Source: a bacterium EF100-94H03 bin56
GTDB lineage: Bacteria; Pseudomonadota; Alphaproteobacteria; SP197
Reading direction: 5' to 3'
NCBI GenBank assembly: GCA_002238685.1
Contig: MPMV01000022.1
Location: 1-64,000 of the forward strand
DNA length: 64,000 nt
Shown: piece after piece, positions 28,290 through 37,388 of the stretch
Layout of the letters: each line of letters starts with the position of its first letter
Position numbering within the stretch: position 1 is the first letter of the stretch
Program-made: the position numbers and the translations under genes
The notes under the pieces: generated by a model
Database searches by the model: none
What the model saw: only the letters and a program-made list of their open reading frames with translations
What the model was told of the DNA's origin: nothing

Positions 28290-28704
28290 CGGGCCCGAGA
28301 CACCCCTGCAGCACAGGCGGTGTGCACACCGCCGCGCGGCTCTGCGTCTCCACGGTGCCAGACAGGCGCCAACAGCGCCCGCCAGGCCGCCCGCCCGCGT
28401 CCCGCAGGCTCGGTATCCCGCGTTGTGGGTCGAACATCACTGCCCCACGCCGGACAACACGCCGCCTCGCGCGTCTGTAATCGGCGCCTCCTTCACACTT
28501 GATCCATGGTGAGACCGAGCCGGCGCGGCCTGCGTTCAAACCCGCTTACCGACGGCGCTCCGGCCGTCACTAACCAAGATCTTGTCATCTCTAACAAATG
28601 CTCAAGGCGTATAGCCCGTTCCACCTTCAACTGTGGGAACAATGTGGGGGATCAATTGGTGGAATGAAATAAGTAACCTGTAATAACAAGCTATTGTATA
28701 GATA
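28290..28704. other. IS91-end remnant and featureless sequence
   Basis: No gene is seen. Bases 28535-28587 resemble 41822-41874, sharing CACTAACCA and the surrounding 50-base pattern, which I read as a conserved terminal region of an IS91-like element. The last 100 bases before the tRNA are A+T-rich. Confidence 0.4.
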
Positions 28705-28796
<92 letters not shown>

Positions 28797-28846
28797 TCAC
28801 GCGTCGGCGACCATACTCCAGGCCCGAACCGGTCAACAAGACCGGA

Positions 28847-29647
28847 TCAGCGTCCTTTCCATTGCGGCTTGCGCTTCTCGGCGAAGGCGCGTGGCCCTTC
28901 GATGGCGTCCTCGGAGAGCATCATGCTCTCGTAGACCTCGACACCGGAATTGCCGATCTTCGTCCTTTGCATGGCATCCTCGAGGGAAAGCGGCATGACG
29001 ACCGGCATGATCGCCTTGAGGCCCTGAAGCGCCAGTGGCGCCGACTCGCTGAGTGTGTCTGCCAGTTCGCGGGCCCGCGTCATCAGGTCGGTCCCCGGAA
29101 CGACCTCGCTCACGAGACCCCAGTGCCGTGCCTCTTGGGCATCCATGTGGCGTCCGGTCAGGAAGAGGTCCATGGCGACGTTGTAGGGGATGCGCCGGGG
29201 CAGGCGCTGGATGGCGCCGGCACTCGCCAGGAAACCGCGCTGCATCTCAGGCAACCAGAACTCGGCATGATCGGCGACCAGCAGGATGTCGGTGGAAAGA
29301 GCGAGTTCGAAACCGCCACCGATGGCAGCGCCGTTGATGGCGGCGATGACCGGCTTGTGGAGATCCCAGAATTCCGTGAGTCCGGCAAACCCGCCGGGCG
29401 ATCCTACACCGTCGATCTCGTCGAGCCGCTCGGCGGCGGCCACGGCCTTGAGGTCCCATCCGGCGGAAAAGCAGCGCTCGCCCGCACCGGTGATGATGCC
29501 GACCATGAGCCCGTCGTCATCCTGCAAGGTGCGGAAGGCGCGGTAGAGTTCCATCGATGTCGCGTCATCGATGGCATTGACGGGTGGACGGTCAAGGGTG
29601 ACTTCGAGAACCTTTCCGCGGCGCTCGGTCCTGACAGCTTCAGACAT
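28847..29647 (-). CDS. Enoyl-CoA hydratase/isomerase, CaiD-like (carnitinyl-CoA dehydratase type)
   Basis: This 266-residue crotonase-fold protein closely follows CaiD: LDRPPVNAID near the start, the oxyanion segments FSAGWDLKA and NGAAIGGGFELALSTDILL, a PGGFAGLTEF stretch, and the ending EDAIEGPRAFAEKR followed by PQWKGR. CaiD hydrates crotonobetainyl-CoA to carnitinyl-CoA. The ATG at 29647 overlaps the upstream acyl-CoA dehydrogenase stop by eight bases. The true substrate could be another beta-unsaturated acyl-CoA, but the resemblance is strong. Confidence 0.85.
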   Translation of the reverse strand: MSEAVRTERRGKVLEVTLDRPPVNAIDDATSMELYRAFRTLQDDDGLMVGIITGAGERCFSAGWDLKAVAAAERLDEIDGVGSPGGFAGLTEFWDLHKPVIAAINGAAIGGGFELALSTDILLVADHAEFWLPEMQRGFLASAGAIQRLPRRIPYNVAMDLFLTGRHMDAQEARHWGLVSEVVPGTDLMTRARELADTLSESAPLALQGLKAIMPVVMPLSLEDAMQRTKIGNSGVEVYESMMLSEDAIEGPRAFAEKRKPQWKGR

Positions 29648-30788
29648 GGCTTGACTCCCGGAAGACTGGAGATGAGGCGAGAAGACCGAGGTGATGGTCC
29701 ACATCGCCGAACGTGGCGTTCATCACCACGGCACGTTTGAGATGATGTCCGACGGGTACATCCATGGTCATGCCGATACCGCCATGGAGCTGGACGCCCT
29801 CCTCGGCCACCCGCCGCGCCGACTCGCCGACCGCGATCTTGGCCGACGACACGGCATGGCGCCGTTGGGGTGTCGTGAGGGCCTGCGTCGCGTCGAGAAC
29901 CATCGACCAGGCAAGTTCACAGTCGATGTAGAGATCCACCATGCGATGCTGGAGCGCCTGGAATGACCCCAGAGTCCGGTCGAACTGCCGCCTGGTCTTG
30001 AGATACTCCAGGGTGGTCTCGAAGACCTGCCACATGGACCCTGCGGCATCGGCACAGACAAACGCAATGGCATGGTCGATCACGCGCTCGAGCACTGCGA
30101 GGCCTTGATCGGGCGCCGTCAGAAACTGGGTGTCGTCAATCTCGACACCGTCCAGGAGGACCGTTGACACCCGGTTGCCGTCATGGGCCCGCTCGTCCAG
30201 CCTGACGACCCCTGGGGCATCGGCCGGTACGGCAACGAGGATGATGCCGTCACGATCCCGCCGTTCGCCCGAAACACGCGCCGAGACAACGATGACATCG
30301 GCTTGCGCGCCACCGGGGACAACATCCTTGCGGCCCGACAGCACCCAGCCGCCATTCATCGGCCGCACTCTTGTTGCGACATCATGGAGGTCGTGGCGGG
30401 CCTGTCGTTCCACCCAGGCGAGTGCCAGCTTCGTCGTTCCCCTGGCAACGCCGGGCAACACGTCGACCTTCCATGCATCGGAGCCTGCGAACAGCACGGC
30501 GTGGCCACCCAGAACGACACTGGCAAGGAAGGGTCCGGTCACCAGGTGGCGGCCAAACTTCTCGCCGATGATCATGAGCTCTTCGGGTCCACCACCCAGT
30601 CCGCCAAGTTCCTCGGGGAAGGCAGCCGCCATGCACCCGAGATCGGCAAGCTGTTGCCAGAGGTCCCCATCAAAGCCCCCGGGTGTCGCCACCGCTGCCT
30701 GGCGGCGGGCGAAGGGCAGGGCGTCGGTGAGCAGCCGGTCCAGGCTGTCGGCAAATGTCTTCTGGTCGTCGCTGAGGCCCCCGTTCAT
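29640..30788 (-). CDS. Acyl-CoA dehydrogenase, second of a pair
   Basis: The 382-residue flavoprotein has the acyl-CoA dehydrogenase N-terminal helical domain (GGLSDDQKTFADSLDRLLTD), a middle beta domain with GGWVLSGRKDVVPG, and a C-terminal domain with GGIGMTMDVPVGHHLKRA. It is shorter and more diverged than its neighbour. Its ATG overlaps the neighbour's stop by four bases. Adjacent pairs like this often form heteromeric dehydrogenases in which one partner has lost catalytic residues; I cannot confirm which partner holds the active-site glutamate. Confidence 0.85.
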   Translation of the reverse strand: MNGGLSDDQKTFADSLDRLLTDALPFARRQAAVATPGGFDGDLWQQLADLGCMAAAFPEELGGLGGGPEELMIIGEKFGRHLVTGPFLASVVLGGHAVLFAGSDAWKVDVLPGVARGTTKLALAWVERQARHDLHDVATRVRPMNGGWVLSGRKDVVPGGAQADVIVVSARVSGERRDRDGIILVAVPADAPGVVRLDERAHDGNRVSTVLLDGVEIDDTQFLTAPDQGLAVLERVIDHAIAFVCADAAGSMWQVFETTLEYLKTRRQFDRTLGSFQALQHRMVDLYIDCELAWSMVLDATQALTTPQRRHAVSSAKIAVGESARRVAEEGVQLHGGIGMTMDVPVGHHLKRAVVMNATFGDVDHHLGLLASSPVFRESSHV

Positions 30789-31960
30789 GACCGCAGATCC
30801 AGAACGCTCTTGGCGATGATGTTCTTGAGGACCTCGCTCGATCCGCCCCAGATCGTCGACTTGCGCAGATTGAAAGACGTCTTCGCGGCATGATGCGCCG
30901 CGTCGGGCAACGGCGCATTGTCACGTGCGGACGTGTCCTCGGGATCCAGCTGGCCATAGGGACCGAGGGCCTCGACCATGAGAGAGATGACTTGCTGCTG
31001 CACCTCGGTGCCCTTGATCTTGAGCAGGGACGCCTCGGCGCCCACGTCATCCGAAGCGAACAGGAAGCGCCGTTCCGTCAGTTCGACCTGGCGCAAGGCG
31101 ATCCCTGCGCGCACCAGTTTCCGCGAAAAGTCGGCGTCATCGATGAGGTATCCGTCGCGCAGGGGTTCGCGGGCGGCGATCTCCCTGAGGCGGCCCAGCA
31201 TGGCGCTCGTCCGGCTGACCTCGGCTGACCCGATCCGTTCGAGACCGAGAATGTACTTGCCGATCGACCATCCTTCGTGTTCCGGCCCGAGCCGGTTGGC
31301 ACCCGGCACCCGGACATTCTCAAAGAACACCTGGTTGAGTTCATCACCTCCCTCGAACGTGAGGATCGGTCGCACGGAGAGGCCCGGCGTGGCCATGTCG
31401 ACCAGGAGCAGTGTGATGCCATGCTGCTTGCGCCCGGAAGAGTCCGTTCTGAAGAGGCCGAACATCCAGTTGGCCCAGGTGGCGTCGCTGGTCCAGATCT
31501 TGGATCCGTTGATGACAAAGTCATCGCCATCACGGTCCGCCCGGCACTTCAGTGACGCCAGGTCCGATCCCGCATCCGGTTCGGAGTACCCCTGGCAGAG
31601 AATGATGTCGCCGTTGGCGAGACCGGGCAGAAAGCGCTCCTTCTGGTCGCTGGTGCCGAACTCGATCAACGCCGGTCCCACCATGCCGGCAGAAAAGACG
31701 CTGACGTGCGGTGCGTCGTTGAGAGCCAGCTCCCTTTCGAAGACAAACTGCTGTTCGAAGGACCAGCCGGGACCGCCGTATTCGACGGGCCAGGAAGGGC
31801 AGCTCCAGCCGCGCCCGTGGAGGATACGCATCCAGCGACTGGTATCGGCGGGTGTGAGACCGGCGTGTTCGCGCCTCACCTTGCGCCTGAGGTCATCGGG
31901 GAGCGCTTCGCGGATGAACGCGCGCACCTCTTCGCGAAATTGCTCGATGTCCTCGATCAC
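30785..31960 (-). CDS. Acyl-CoA dehydrogenase, first of a pair
   Basis: The 391-residue protein shows the FAD and substrate segments QGYSEPDAGSDLASLKCRAD, NGSKIWTSDATWANWMFGLF and, near the end, WGGSSEVLKNIIAKSVLDL. It begins at a GTG directly after GGGAGGTCTGC; a longer frame upstream has no such site. It leads an overlapping minus-strand operon of two dehydrogenases and a CaiD-like hydratase, and is divergent from an acyl-CoA synthetase, as expected for activation and dehydrogenation of a carboxylic acid as its CoA ester. Confidence 0.9.
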   Translation of the reverse strand: MIEDIEQFREEVRAFIREALPDDLRRKVRREHAGLTPADTSRWMRILHGRGWSCPSWPVEYGGPGWSFEQQFVFERELALNDAPHVSVFSAGMVGPALIEFGTSDQKERFLPGLANGDIILCQGYSEPDAGSDLASLKCRADRDGDDFVINGSKIWTSDATWANWMFGLFRTDSSGRKQHGITLLLVDMATPGLSVRPILTFEGGDELNQVFFENVRVPGANRLGPEHEGWSIGKYILGLERIGSAEVSRTSAMLGRLREIAAREPLRDGYLIDDADFSRKLVRAGIALRQVELTERRFLFASDDVGAEASLLKIKGTEVQQQVISLMVEALGPYGQLDPEDTSARDNAPLPDAAHHAAKTSFNLRKSTIWGGSSEVLKNIIAKSVLDLRS

Positions 31961-32087
31961 GCAGACCTCCCGGGCAGGTAGAAGGCGCATACGTTAAGAG
32001 CCGGCACAAGCGTCTTCAAGCGGGCGTTGACCCCGGCCGCTCGGGAGATTAACGACGGTCCTCAGATTGCCGGGAGAGATGTTGGGG

Positions 32088-34244
32088 ATGAGGGATGTGG
32101 CCCTTGATCGCCTGTTGGCGCCGTCCTCGATTGCCGTTGTCGGAGCCTCGGAACGTCCGTCCCTTGGGCGCACCATCATCCGTTCGCTCGATACCCTCGG
32201 TTACAGGGGCAGGATTCTCCCGGTCCATCCGCGCAACGAGACCGTCCTGGGTCACGTCTGCCACGCCGACATCCGGGAAATCGAGGGAAAGATCGATGCC
32301 GTTGCGATCTGCCTTGCCCGGGACCGGGTGATGGGCGAGGCCGAAAAGGCGGTGGCATGCGGCGCCGGGGCAATCGTGATCTATTCCGGTGCCTTCGCCG
32401 AAGCCGGCGGGAAGGGTGCCGACGACCAGCGGGCACTCGTTGCCATGTGCCGTGAGGCCGGTGTCGCCCTGTGCGGGCCCAACTGCATGGGGACCATGAG
32501 CCTCCACAACAGGAGCTCGCTCTTCATGATGGATGTGGTGGATCCCCCCCGCCTCGTCGGTAATGTCGGCGTCATCTCGCAGAGCGGCTCGGTCTCCATC
32601 GGCTTCTTGTCGGACACCCGGCGGTTCGGTTTCAGCCATGTCATCTCGAGCGGCAACGAGGCGGCCACGACGGCCGCCCGCTACATCGAGTATCTCGTCG
32701 ACGATCCGGGGACGGGGGTCATCGCCCTCTTCGCCGAAACCGTGCGCGAACCGGAGAGGTTCATTGCCGCGCTCGACCGTGCCCATGACGCCGGCAAGCC
32801 GGTCATCGTTCTCAAGGTCGGCAAATCGGCCCGTGCGGCGGCGGCCGTCGAGACGCATACAGGTGGCCTCGCCGGTGAATCGAGGGTTCTTTCCGCGGTT
32901 CTCAAGGCACACCGCGCCATCGAGGTGCACGATCTCGAGGAGATGGTGGAAGTGATGGCGGTCACCCAGTCCGGACGCCGTCCTGCCGGCAACCGACTCG
33001 CCGTGATCACAGGCTCCGGCGGTCATGCCGGCCTTGCGCTCGATCTGGCTGAGGGTGCGGGACTGAATCTTCCACCTCTGCCGCCTGCAGCGCGGCAGGC
33101 GGTCGAAGCCAAGGTCGGGTCAATCACCGGTGACGGCAATCCGGTCGACGTCTGGGGGCAGGGCGACTTTGCCGGCAATTTCCAGGTTGCGATGCGGGAG
33201 ACCTCGGTGTCCGGCGCCTATGATGCGGTGGTGGTTCTGCTCGACAACAACGACGGGCAGGCAGTGGAGTACGAGGGACAGGACGAGGCCATCACCCCGG
33301 CGCTCATCGACGCCCACCGGAGCGCCACCCTGCCGTTCTGCCTCATGTCCGCCAGGCACGGGGTCATGCGAACGAGCCAGGTCAGGGAACTGCTTGACGA
33401 GGGCATCACGACCATCACCGGCGTGTCCCAGGGGCTGGGCGCCATCACCCGCCTCGCCGCGTGGGGAGGATCAGTTCGACGACGACCCGCAGATGTGCCG
33501 CTGGCCGGGAAACCGCCGGACTGGGTTTCGAGACCCACTCTTCACGAGCTCGATGCAAAGTGCCTTCTCGCCGGCACCGGGATGAAGGTGACCCGCAGCA
33601 TCCCGGTCGCCACGTCCGGGGAGGCCGTCGAGGCAGCCCGCACACTGGGACCACCCGTTGCCATGAAGGCGGTGGGCGATCACCTGCCGCACCGCAGCGA
33701 GCATGGCCTCGTGAAACTCGCCCTTGCCGGTGACGATGCCGTGCGAGAGGCCTTCACATGCCTGGAGCAGCGGCTTGCCGGACTGCCGGAAGCGGCCATC
33801 GTGGTTCAGGAGATGGCATCGCCGGGTATCGAGATCATCGCCGGCATCGCCCGTGATCCCTCCTTTGGTCTCGTGATGGCAGTGGGGCCGGGCGGTGTTC
33901 TGGCCGAGCTCGTCGACGAGGTCGCCCTGGCGTGCGTACCGGCAACGGATGACGAACTGGCGGCACTCGTTGGCGGTCGCCGTCTGGCACGGATGCTCGC
34001 GGGATGGCGTGGCGCGTCACCGGCGGACCTGCCTGCCCTCATCGCCACCCTGGGAACCTTGTCGGAGTTTGCCGCGGCTCACGAGCCATGGCTCGAGGGG
34101 GTCGACATCAATCCCCTCATCGTTCACGGCGAAGGCGAGGGGTGTACCGTTGCCGATGCCCTCATCGTTCCACGCAGGCCGATTGCAGACCCGCAACAGA
34201 ACGATACCCTGTCAGACCACTCCATCAGGAAGCCCCGGCCATGA
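32088..34244 (+). CDS. NDP-forming acyl-CoA synthetase (acetyl-CoA synthetase/ACD family)
   Basis: The 718-residue protein has a CoA-binding domain (PSSIAVVGASERPSLGRTII), succinyl-CoA-ligase-like domains with GPNCMGTM and VISQSGSVSIGFLSD, a phosphohistidine-loop-like ETHTGGLAGESR, and a C-terminal ATP-grasp domain (GPPVAMKAVG, VVQEMASPGIEIIAGI, VDINPLIVH). It should activate an organic acid to its CoA ester. ATG 32088 follows GGGAGAG; TTG 32067 is possible. It is divergent from the acyl-CoA dehydrogenase operon and is an intact relative of the broken gene at 2.4-3.9 kb. Confidence 0.92.
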   Translation: MRDVALDRLLAPSSIAVVGASERPSLGRTIIRSLDTLGYRGRILPVHPRNETVLGHVCHADIREIEGKIDAVAICLARDRVMGEAEKAVACGAGAIVIYSGAFAEAGGKGADDQRALVAMCREAGVALCGPNCMGTMSLHNRSSLFMMDVVDPPRLVGNVGVISQSGSVSIGFLSDTRRFGFSHVISSGNEAATTAARYIEYLVDDPGTGVIALFAETVREPERFIAALDRAHDAGKPVIVLKVGKSARAAAAVETHTGGLAGESRVLSAVLKAHRAIEVHDLEEMVEVMAVTQSGRRPAGNRLAVITGSGGHAGLALDLAEGAGLNLPPLPPAARQAVEAKVGSITGDGNPVDVWGQGDFAGNFQVAMRETSVSGAYDAVVVLLDNNDGQAVEYEGQDEAITPALIDAHRSATLPFCLMSARHGVMRTSQVRELLDEGITTITGVSQGLGAITRLAAWGGSVRRRPADVPLAGKPPDWVSRPTLHELDAKCLLAGTGMKVTRSIPVATSGEAVEAARTLGPPVAMKAVGDHLPHRSEHGLVKLALAGDDAVREAFTCLEQRLAGLPEAAIVVQEMASPGIEIIAGIARDPSFGLVMAVGPGGVLAELVDEVALACVPATDDELAALVGGRRLARMLAGWRGASPADLPALIATLGTLSEFAAAHEPWLEGVDINPLIVHGEGEGCTVADALIVPRRPIADPQQNDTLSDHSIRKPRP

Positions 34245-35005
34245 CCCAACCCTTCTCCCTGGCAGGACGGACAGCCGTGGTCACGGGCTCGACGCGCGGC
34301 CTCGGCCATGCCATCGCCCGGACCCTCGGCGAAGCGGGAGCGGTCGTCGGCATCAACGGCCGCGATCCACTCATGACACAAGGGGCATGCCGCGAACTGG
34401 GTGATGCCGGTATCGAGGCCCATGATCTTGTCTTCGACGTCAGTGACACCGACGCGGCCATCGAGAGGATCGAGCAGTTTCGCGACCTCCAGGGAGCAAT
34501 CGACATCCTTGTCCACAACGCCGGTCACAGCATGCGCGTGCCGTTTCTCGAACATGGTTTCGACGACTGGCAGCGCACCCTGGATGTGCATCTTTCTGCC
34601 GGTTTTCGCCTCTCCCAGGAGGTGGCGCGGCACATGGTGGAACGGTCCCGGGGCCGCATCATCTTCATCTCGTCGATCATCGCCTCGATCGGACGGGAGC
34701 ATGTGCCGGCCTACGGAGCGGCCAAGGGGGGCATGAATGCCCTGGTTCGCGTCATGGCGACGGAACTGGGCCCGCACGGGATCACCGTGAACGCCATCGC
34801 TCCGGGCTATGTCGTCACGGACCTGACGAAGCCCCTTCACGACAATCCGGCATTCTTCGAATCGGTCAGGGACAAGACACCGGCGGGACGCTGGGGAGAG
34901 CCCGAGGACATCGGCTGGGCGGCGCTCTACCTCGCCTCGGATGCGGCGGCTTATGTCAACGGCCACGTCCTCACAGTCGACGGGGGCCTGACGATCAGCC
35001 TCTAG
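34241..35005 (+). CDS. SDR-family oxidoreductase
   Basis: This 254-residue classical SDR has TGSTRGLG, the HNAGH segment, FISSIIASIG with serine, YGAAKGGMN (Tyr-x3-Lys) and NAIAPGYVVTDL. The C-terminal VDGGLTISL is typical. ATG overlaps the synthetase stop (ATGA), so the two are coupled. In this setting it could oxidise a hydroxyacyl-CoA or hydroxy acid produced by the hydratase. Its end overlaps the convergent TauD-like gene by 11 bases. Confidence 0.9.
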   Translation: MTQPFSLAGRTAVVTGSTRGLGHAIARTLGEAGAVVGINGRDPLMTQGACRELGDAGIEAHDLVFDVSDTDAAIERIEQFRDLQGAIDILVHNAGHSMRVPFLEHGFDDWQRTLDVHLSAGFRLSQEVARHMVERSRGRIIFISSIIASIGREHVPAYGAAKGGMNALVRVMATELGPHGITVNAIAPGYVVTDLTKPLHDNPAFFESVRDKTPAGRWGEPEDIGWAALYLASDAAAYVNGHVLTVDGGLTISL

Positions 35006-36011
35006 CGGCGGCGCCCTCCCAGCTCCTCGATTCGCCATCGTAGAACGGTCCGGGATTGCCCCACACGGTGGTGCGCCACATGTCGCGGTTGTACTTCGCA
35101 GCGTCGAACCAGGTGGCCGAGTGGATCGTGCACCTGTTGTCGTAGATCACGAGGTCCCCCTGGTCCCAGTGATGGGCATAGGTGAGGGCAGGCTGCGTGA
35201 AATGGCGCATCAGGCGGTAGAGAAGCCGTGCCGCCTCGCCGTCCACTCCGGGCTCCATGCCGGCAAAGGGACCGTGGATCCAGTCCATCTGCTCGCGCTC
35301 GCACAGGTAGAGTGCCTTGCGGCCGCTGACCGGGTGACGACGCACCACCGGCTGGGGCTGGGGACCGTCGCGTTCGTCGAGGGCCTGTGGTTCACGCCCT
35401 TCCCGGACATCATCCTCGCCATGCCCCTTGAAGGGTGAGACATGAATGCCGACGAGGTCTTCCGCGATGGCGGCGAGGTCGTCGTCGAGACGTTCCCAGG
35501 CACCCGTTCCATCGGCATAGAGCGTCTGGCCCTGATCGCGGGGCGCCGGTTCGTGGGCATAGAAGAGCGAGATATCGGGTGGCGGGCGGCGGAAACTCTG
35601 ATCGGTGTGCCAGCCGCGCCGGTGAGGAAAGCGGACCGGAAGATGGCCGTCGACGGTGCGTGGAGGGTCGGGGGGCTCGGGCGGCGCGAAATTCATCGGT
35701 GGCCGGTTGGAGATGCGGATGATCCGGGTCGAGGCCGGATGGAGCAGGTTCAGGCGATTCGAGGTCAGCGCATAGTCCTCCACCTCCGTGCCGAAGGGAT
35801 GGCTGAGCCGGACCAGGAGTTCGGGCTGACCGGAAATTGCCCCCATGCCCTTCAGGACAAGGAGTCCGCCGGCCTCGCAAAGCAGGGCGGGCAGCACGTC
35901 GGGTGTCCGTTCCACAGCCACCACGAAAGTCTCGGCGTCATCAACGTCGATCAGCCTGCCGAAGTTCGCTCCGGGCAGAGGCAGCACCTTCCGGTCATGA
36001 ACCCAATCCAA
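34995..36011 (-). CDS. TauD/TfdA-family Fe(II)/2-oxoglutarate dioxygenase
   Basis: The 338-residue protein has the iron-binding HxD in GWHTDQSF, the distal histidine in YDNRCTIHSATWFD and the 2-oxoglutarate-binding arginine in MWRTTVWG. The family hydroxylates taurine, 2,4-D or gamma-butyrobetaine. The family and the carnitine-type neighbours make an amine or betaine substrate plausible. The TTG start at 36011 follows GGGAGG with five bases of spacing. It overlaps the SDR end on the other strand. Confidence 0.88.
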   Translation of the reverse strand: MDWVHDRKVLPLPGANFGRLIDVDDAETFVVAVERTPDVLPALLCEAGGLLVLKGMGAISGQPELLVRLSHPFGTEVEDYALTSNRLNLLHPASTRIIRISNRPPMNFAPPEPPDPPRTVDGHLPVRFPHRRGWHTDQSFRRPPPDISLFYAHEPAPRDQGQTLYADGTGAWERLDDDLAAIAEDLVGIHVSPFKGHGEDDVREGREPQALDERDGPQPQPVVRRHPVSGRKALYLCEREQMDWIHGPFAGMEPGVDGEAARLLYRLMRHFTQPALTYAHHWDQGDLVIYDNRCTIHSATWFDAAKYNRDMWRTTVWGNPGPFYDGESRSWEGAAARG

Positions 36012-36208
36012 GCCGACCTCCCGAACGTCACCCCTTCATCATGCTGGCATCGGCCCGGAGGTGACACAAGGCGCGCGGATGTCACGCCGGCCTGTCGCCA
36101 GGACCGTGCCCCGGGGGACGCCGTCTGACGCAGGAGTCCTCACAAAGCCGGGCGGGTGAGAACGGAATTCAAGAACAGGCAACAGAATTCCATTTCTAAC
36201 CTTGTTTT

Positions 36209-36227
36209 TTTGGCATCACATGCCAAA
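36209..36227. promoter_or_regulatory. Inverted repeat just upstream of the DUF4143 ATPase
   Basis: TTTGGCAT and ATGCCAAA form a perfect 8-bp inverted repeat with CAC between, in an A+T-rich stretch ending nine bases before the ATG. It is well placed as an autoregulatory operator or as a start-masking hairpin. Confidence 0.5.
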
Positions 36228-36236
36228 TTTGCAAGG

Positions 36237-37388
36237 ATGATACCCCGGCGAAAATTACAGATCGTTCGCGCCCGGCTGGATCAATTTCCTGCCGTGGCTG
36301 TCCTGGGCCCGCGTCAGGCAGGCAAGACCACGTTGGCCTCAACCATCTCGCGGGAGCGGGCGGGCCTCTATCTCGACCTCGAGGACACATCGGACCGCGA
36401 GAAATTGACCGATGCCGCCCTCTACCTTTCCGGACACGAAGAGGACCTGGTCATCATTGACGAGGTGCAGCGGGCGCCGGAACTGTTCCAGACCCTTCGC
36501 GTTCTCATAGACAAGGGGCGCCGCCACGGTCGGTTTCTGCTCCTCGGCCCGGCATCGATTGATCTGCTCCGACAGTCGGGAGAGTCCCTTGCCGGCCGGA
36601 TTGCCTATGTCGACTTGGGTCCTTTCAATGTTCTCGAAGTCGGGGACGACGAAGGCGAGCGACTCTGGGTCAGGGGGGGATTCCCGGACAGTTTTCTCGC
36701 AGAGAGCGATGAGGCGAGCACAGTCTGGCGCGAGTCTCTTGTCCGTACATACCTGGAACGCGACATTCCCCAACTGGGTCCGCGCGTACCGGCGGAAACG
36801 TTGCGCCGCTTCTGGACCATGCTGGCCCACCTGCAGGGCGGTATCCTCAACGCATCTCAGATCGCTCGAAGTCTGGCCGTCGATGGCAAGACGGTTGCCC
36901 GCTATCTCGACCTGCTTGTCGACCTCCTGTTGGTGCGGCGCCTGCCACCATTCCACGCCAATATCGGCAAGCGCCTGGTGAAATCCCCGAAGGTCTACGT
37001 GCGCGACAGCGGAATCGTTCACACCCTGCTGGGGCTCGATGACAGGGATGCGGTGCTCGGTCATCCGGTAGCCGGAGGAAGCTGGGAAGGGTTCGTGCTG
37101 GAAAACCTCCTCGGCGTGGCTCCAGGACGCGTTCAATCATCGTATTACCGGACGATAGCCGGTGCCGAAATCGACCTGGTGCTCCAGATGCCGGGAGGAG
37201 CACTGTGGGCGGTTGAAATCAAGCGTGGTCTCGCACCCCGGCTCGACAGGGGATTTCATCACGCGCGCGAAGACCTCGAGCCCGACCGCTCCTTCGTCGT
37301 CTACCCGGGTATCGAACGATATCCGAAGGGCGACGGCGTCGAGGTGATCGGCCTGGCAGAACTGGCATCGCTTCTCGCAGCCGCATGA
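36237..37388 (+). CDS. AAA_14/DUF4143 ATP-binding protein
   Basis: The 383-residue protein has Walker A GPRQAGKTTL, Walker B DLVIIDEVQRAPELF and a sensor-like FLLLGPASIDLL, then a C-terminal DUF4143 region with a nuclease-like core (ENLLGVAPG, IDLVLQMPGGALWAVEIKRG). The glycine usual in LLLGSAS is replaced by LLLGPAS. Function of the family is poorly defined. ATG 36237 is preferred to an upstream start since homologues begin near MIPRR. It stands alone behind a palindrome. Confidence 0.85.
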   Translation: MIPRRKLQIVRARLDQFPAVAVLGPRQAGKTTLASTISRERAGLYLDLEDTSDREKLTDAALYLSGHEEDLVIIDEVQRAPELFQTLRVLIDKGRRHGRFLLLGPASIDLLRQSGESLAGRIAYVDLGPFNVLEVGDDEGERLWVRGGFPDSFLAESDEASTVWRESLVRTYLERDIPQLGPRVPAETLRRFWTMLAHLQGGILNASQIARSLAVDGKTVARYLDLLVDLLLVRRLPPFHANIGKRLVKSPKVYVRDSGIVHTLLGLDDRDAVLGHPVAGGSWEGFVLENLLGVAPGRVQSSYYRTIAGAEIDLVLQMPGGALWAVEIKRGLAPRLDRGFHHAREDLEPDRSFVVYPGIERYPKGDGVEVIGLAELASLLAAA

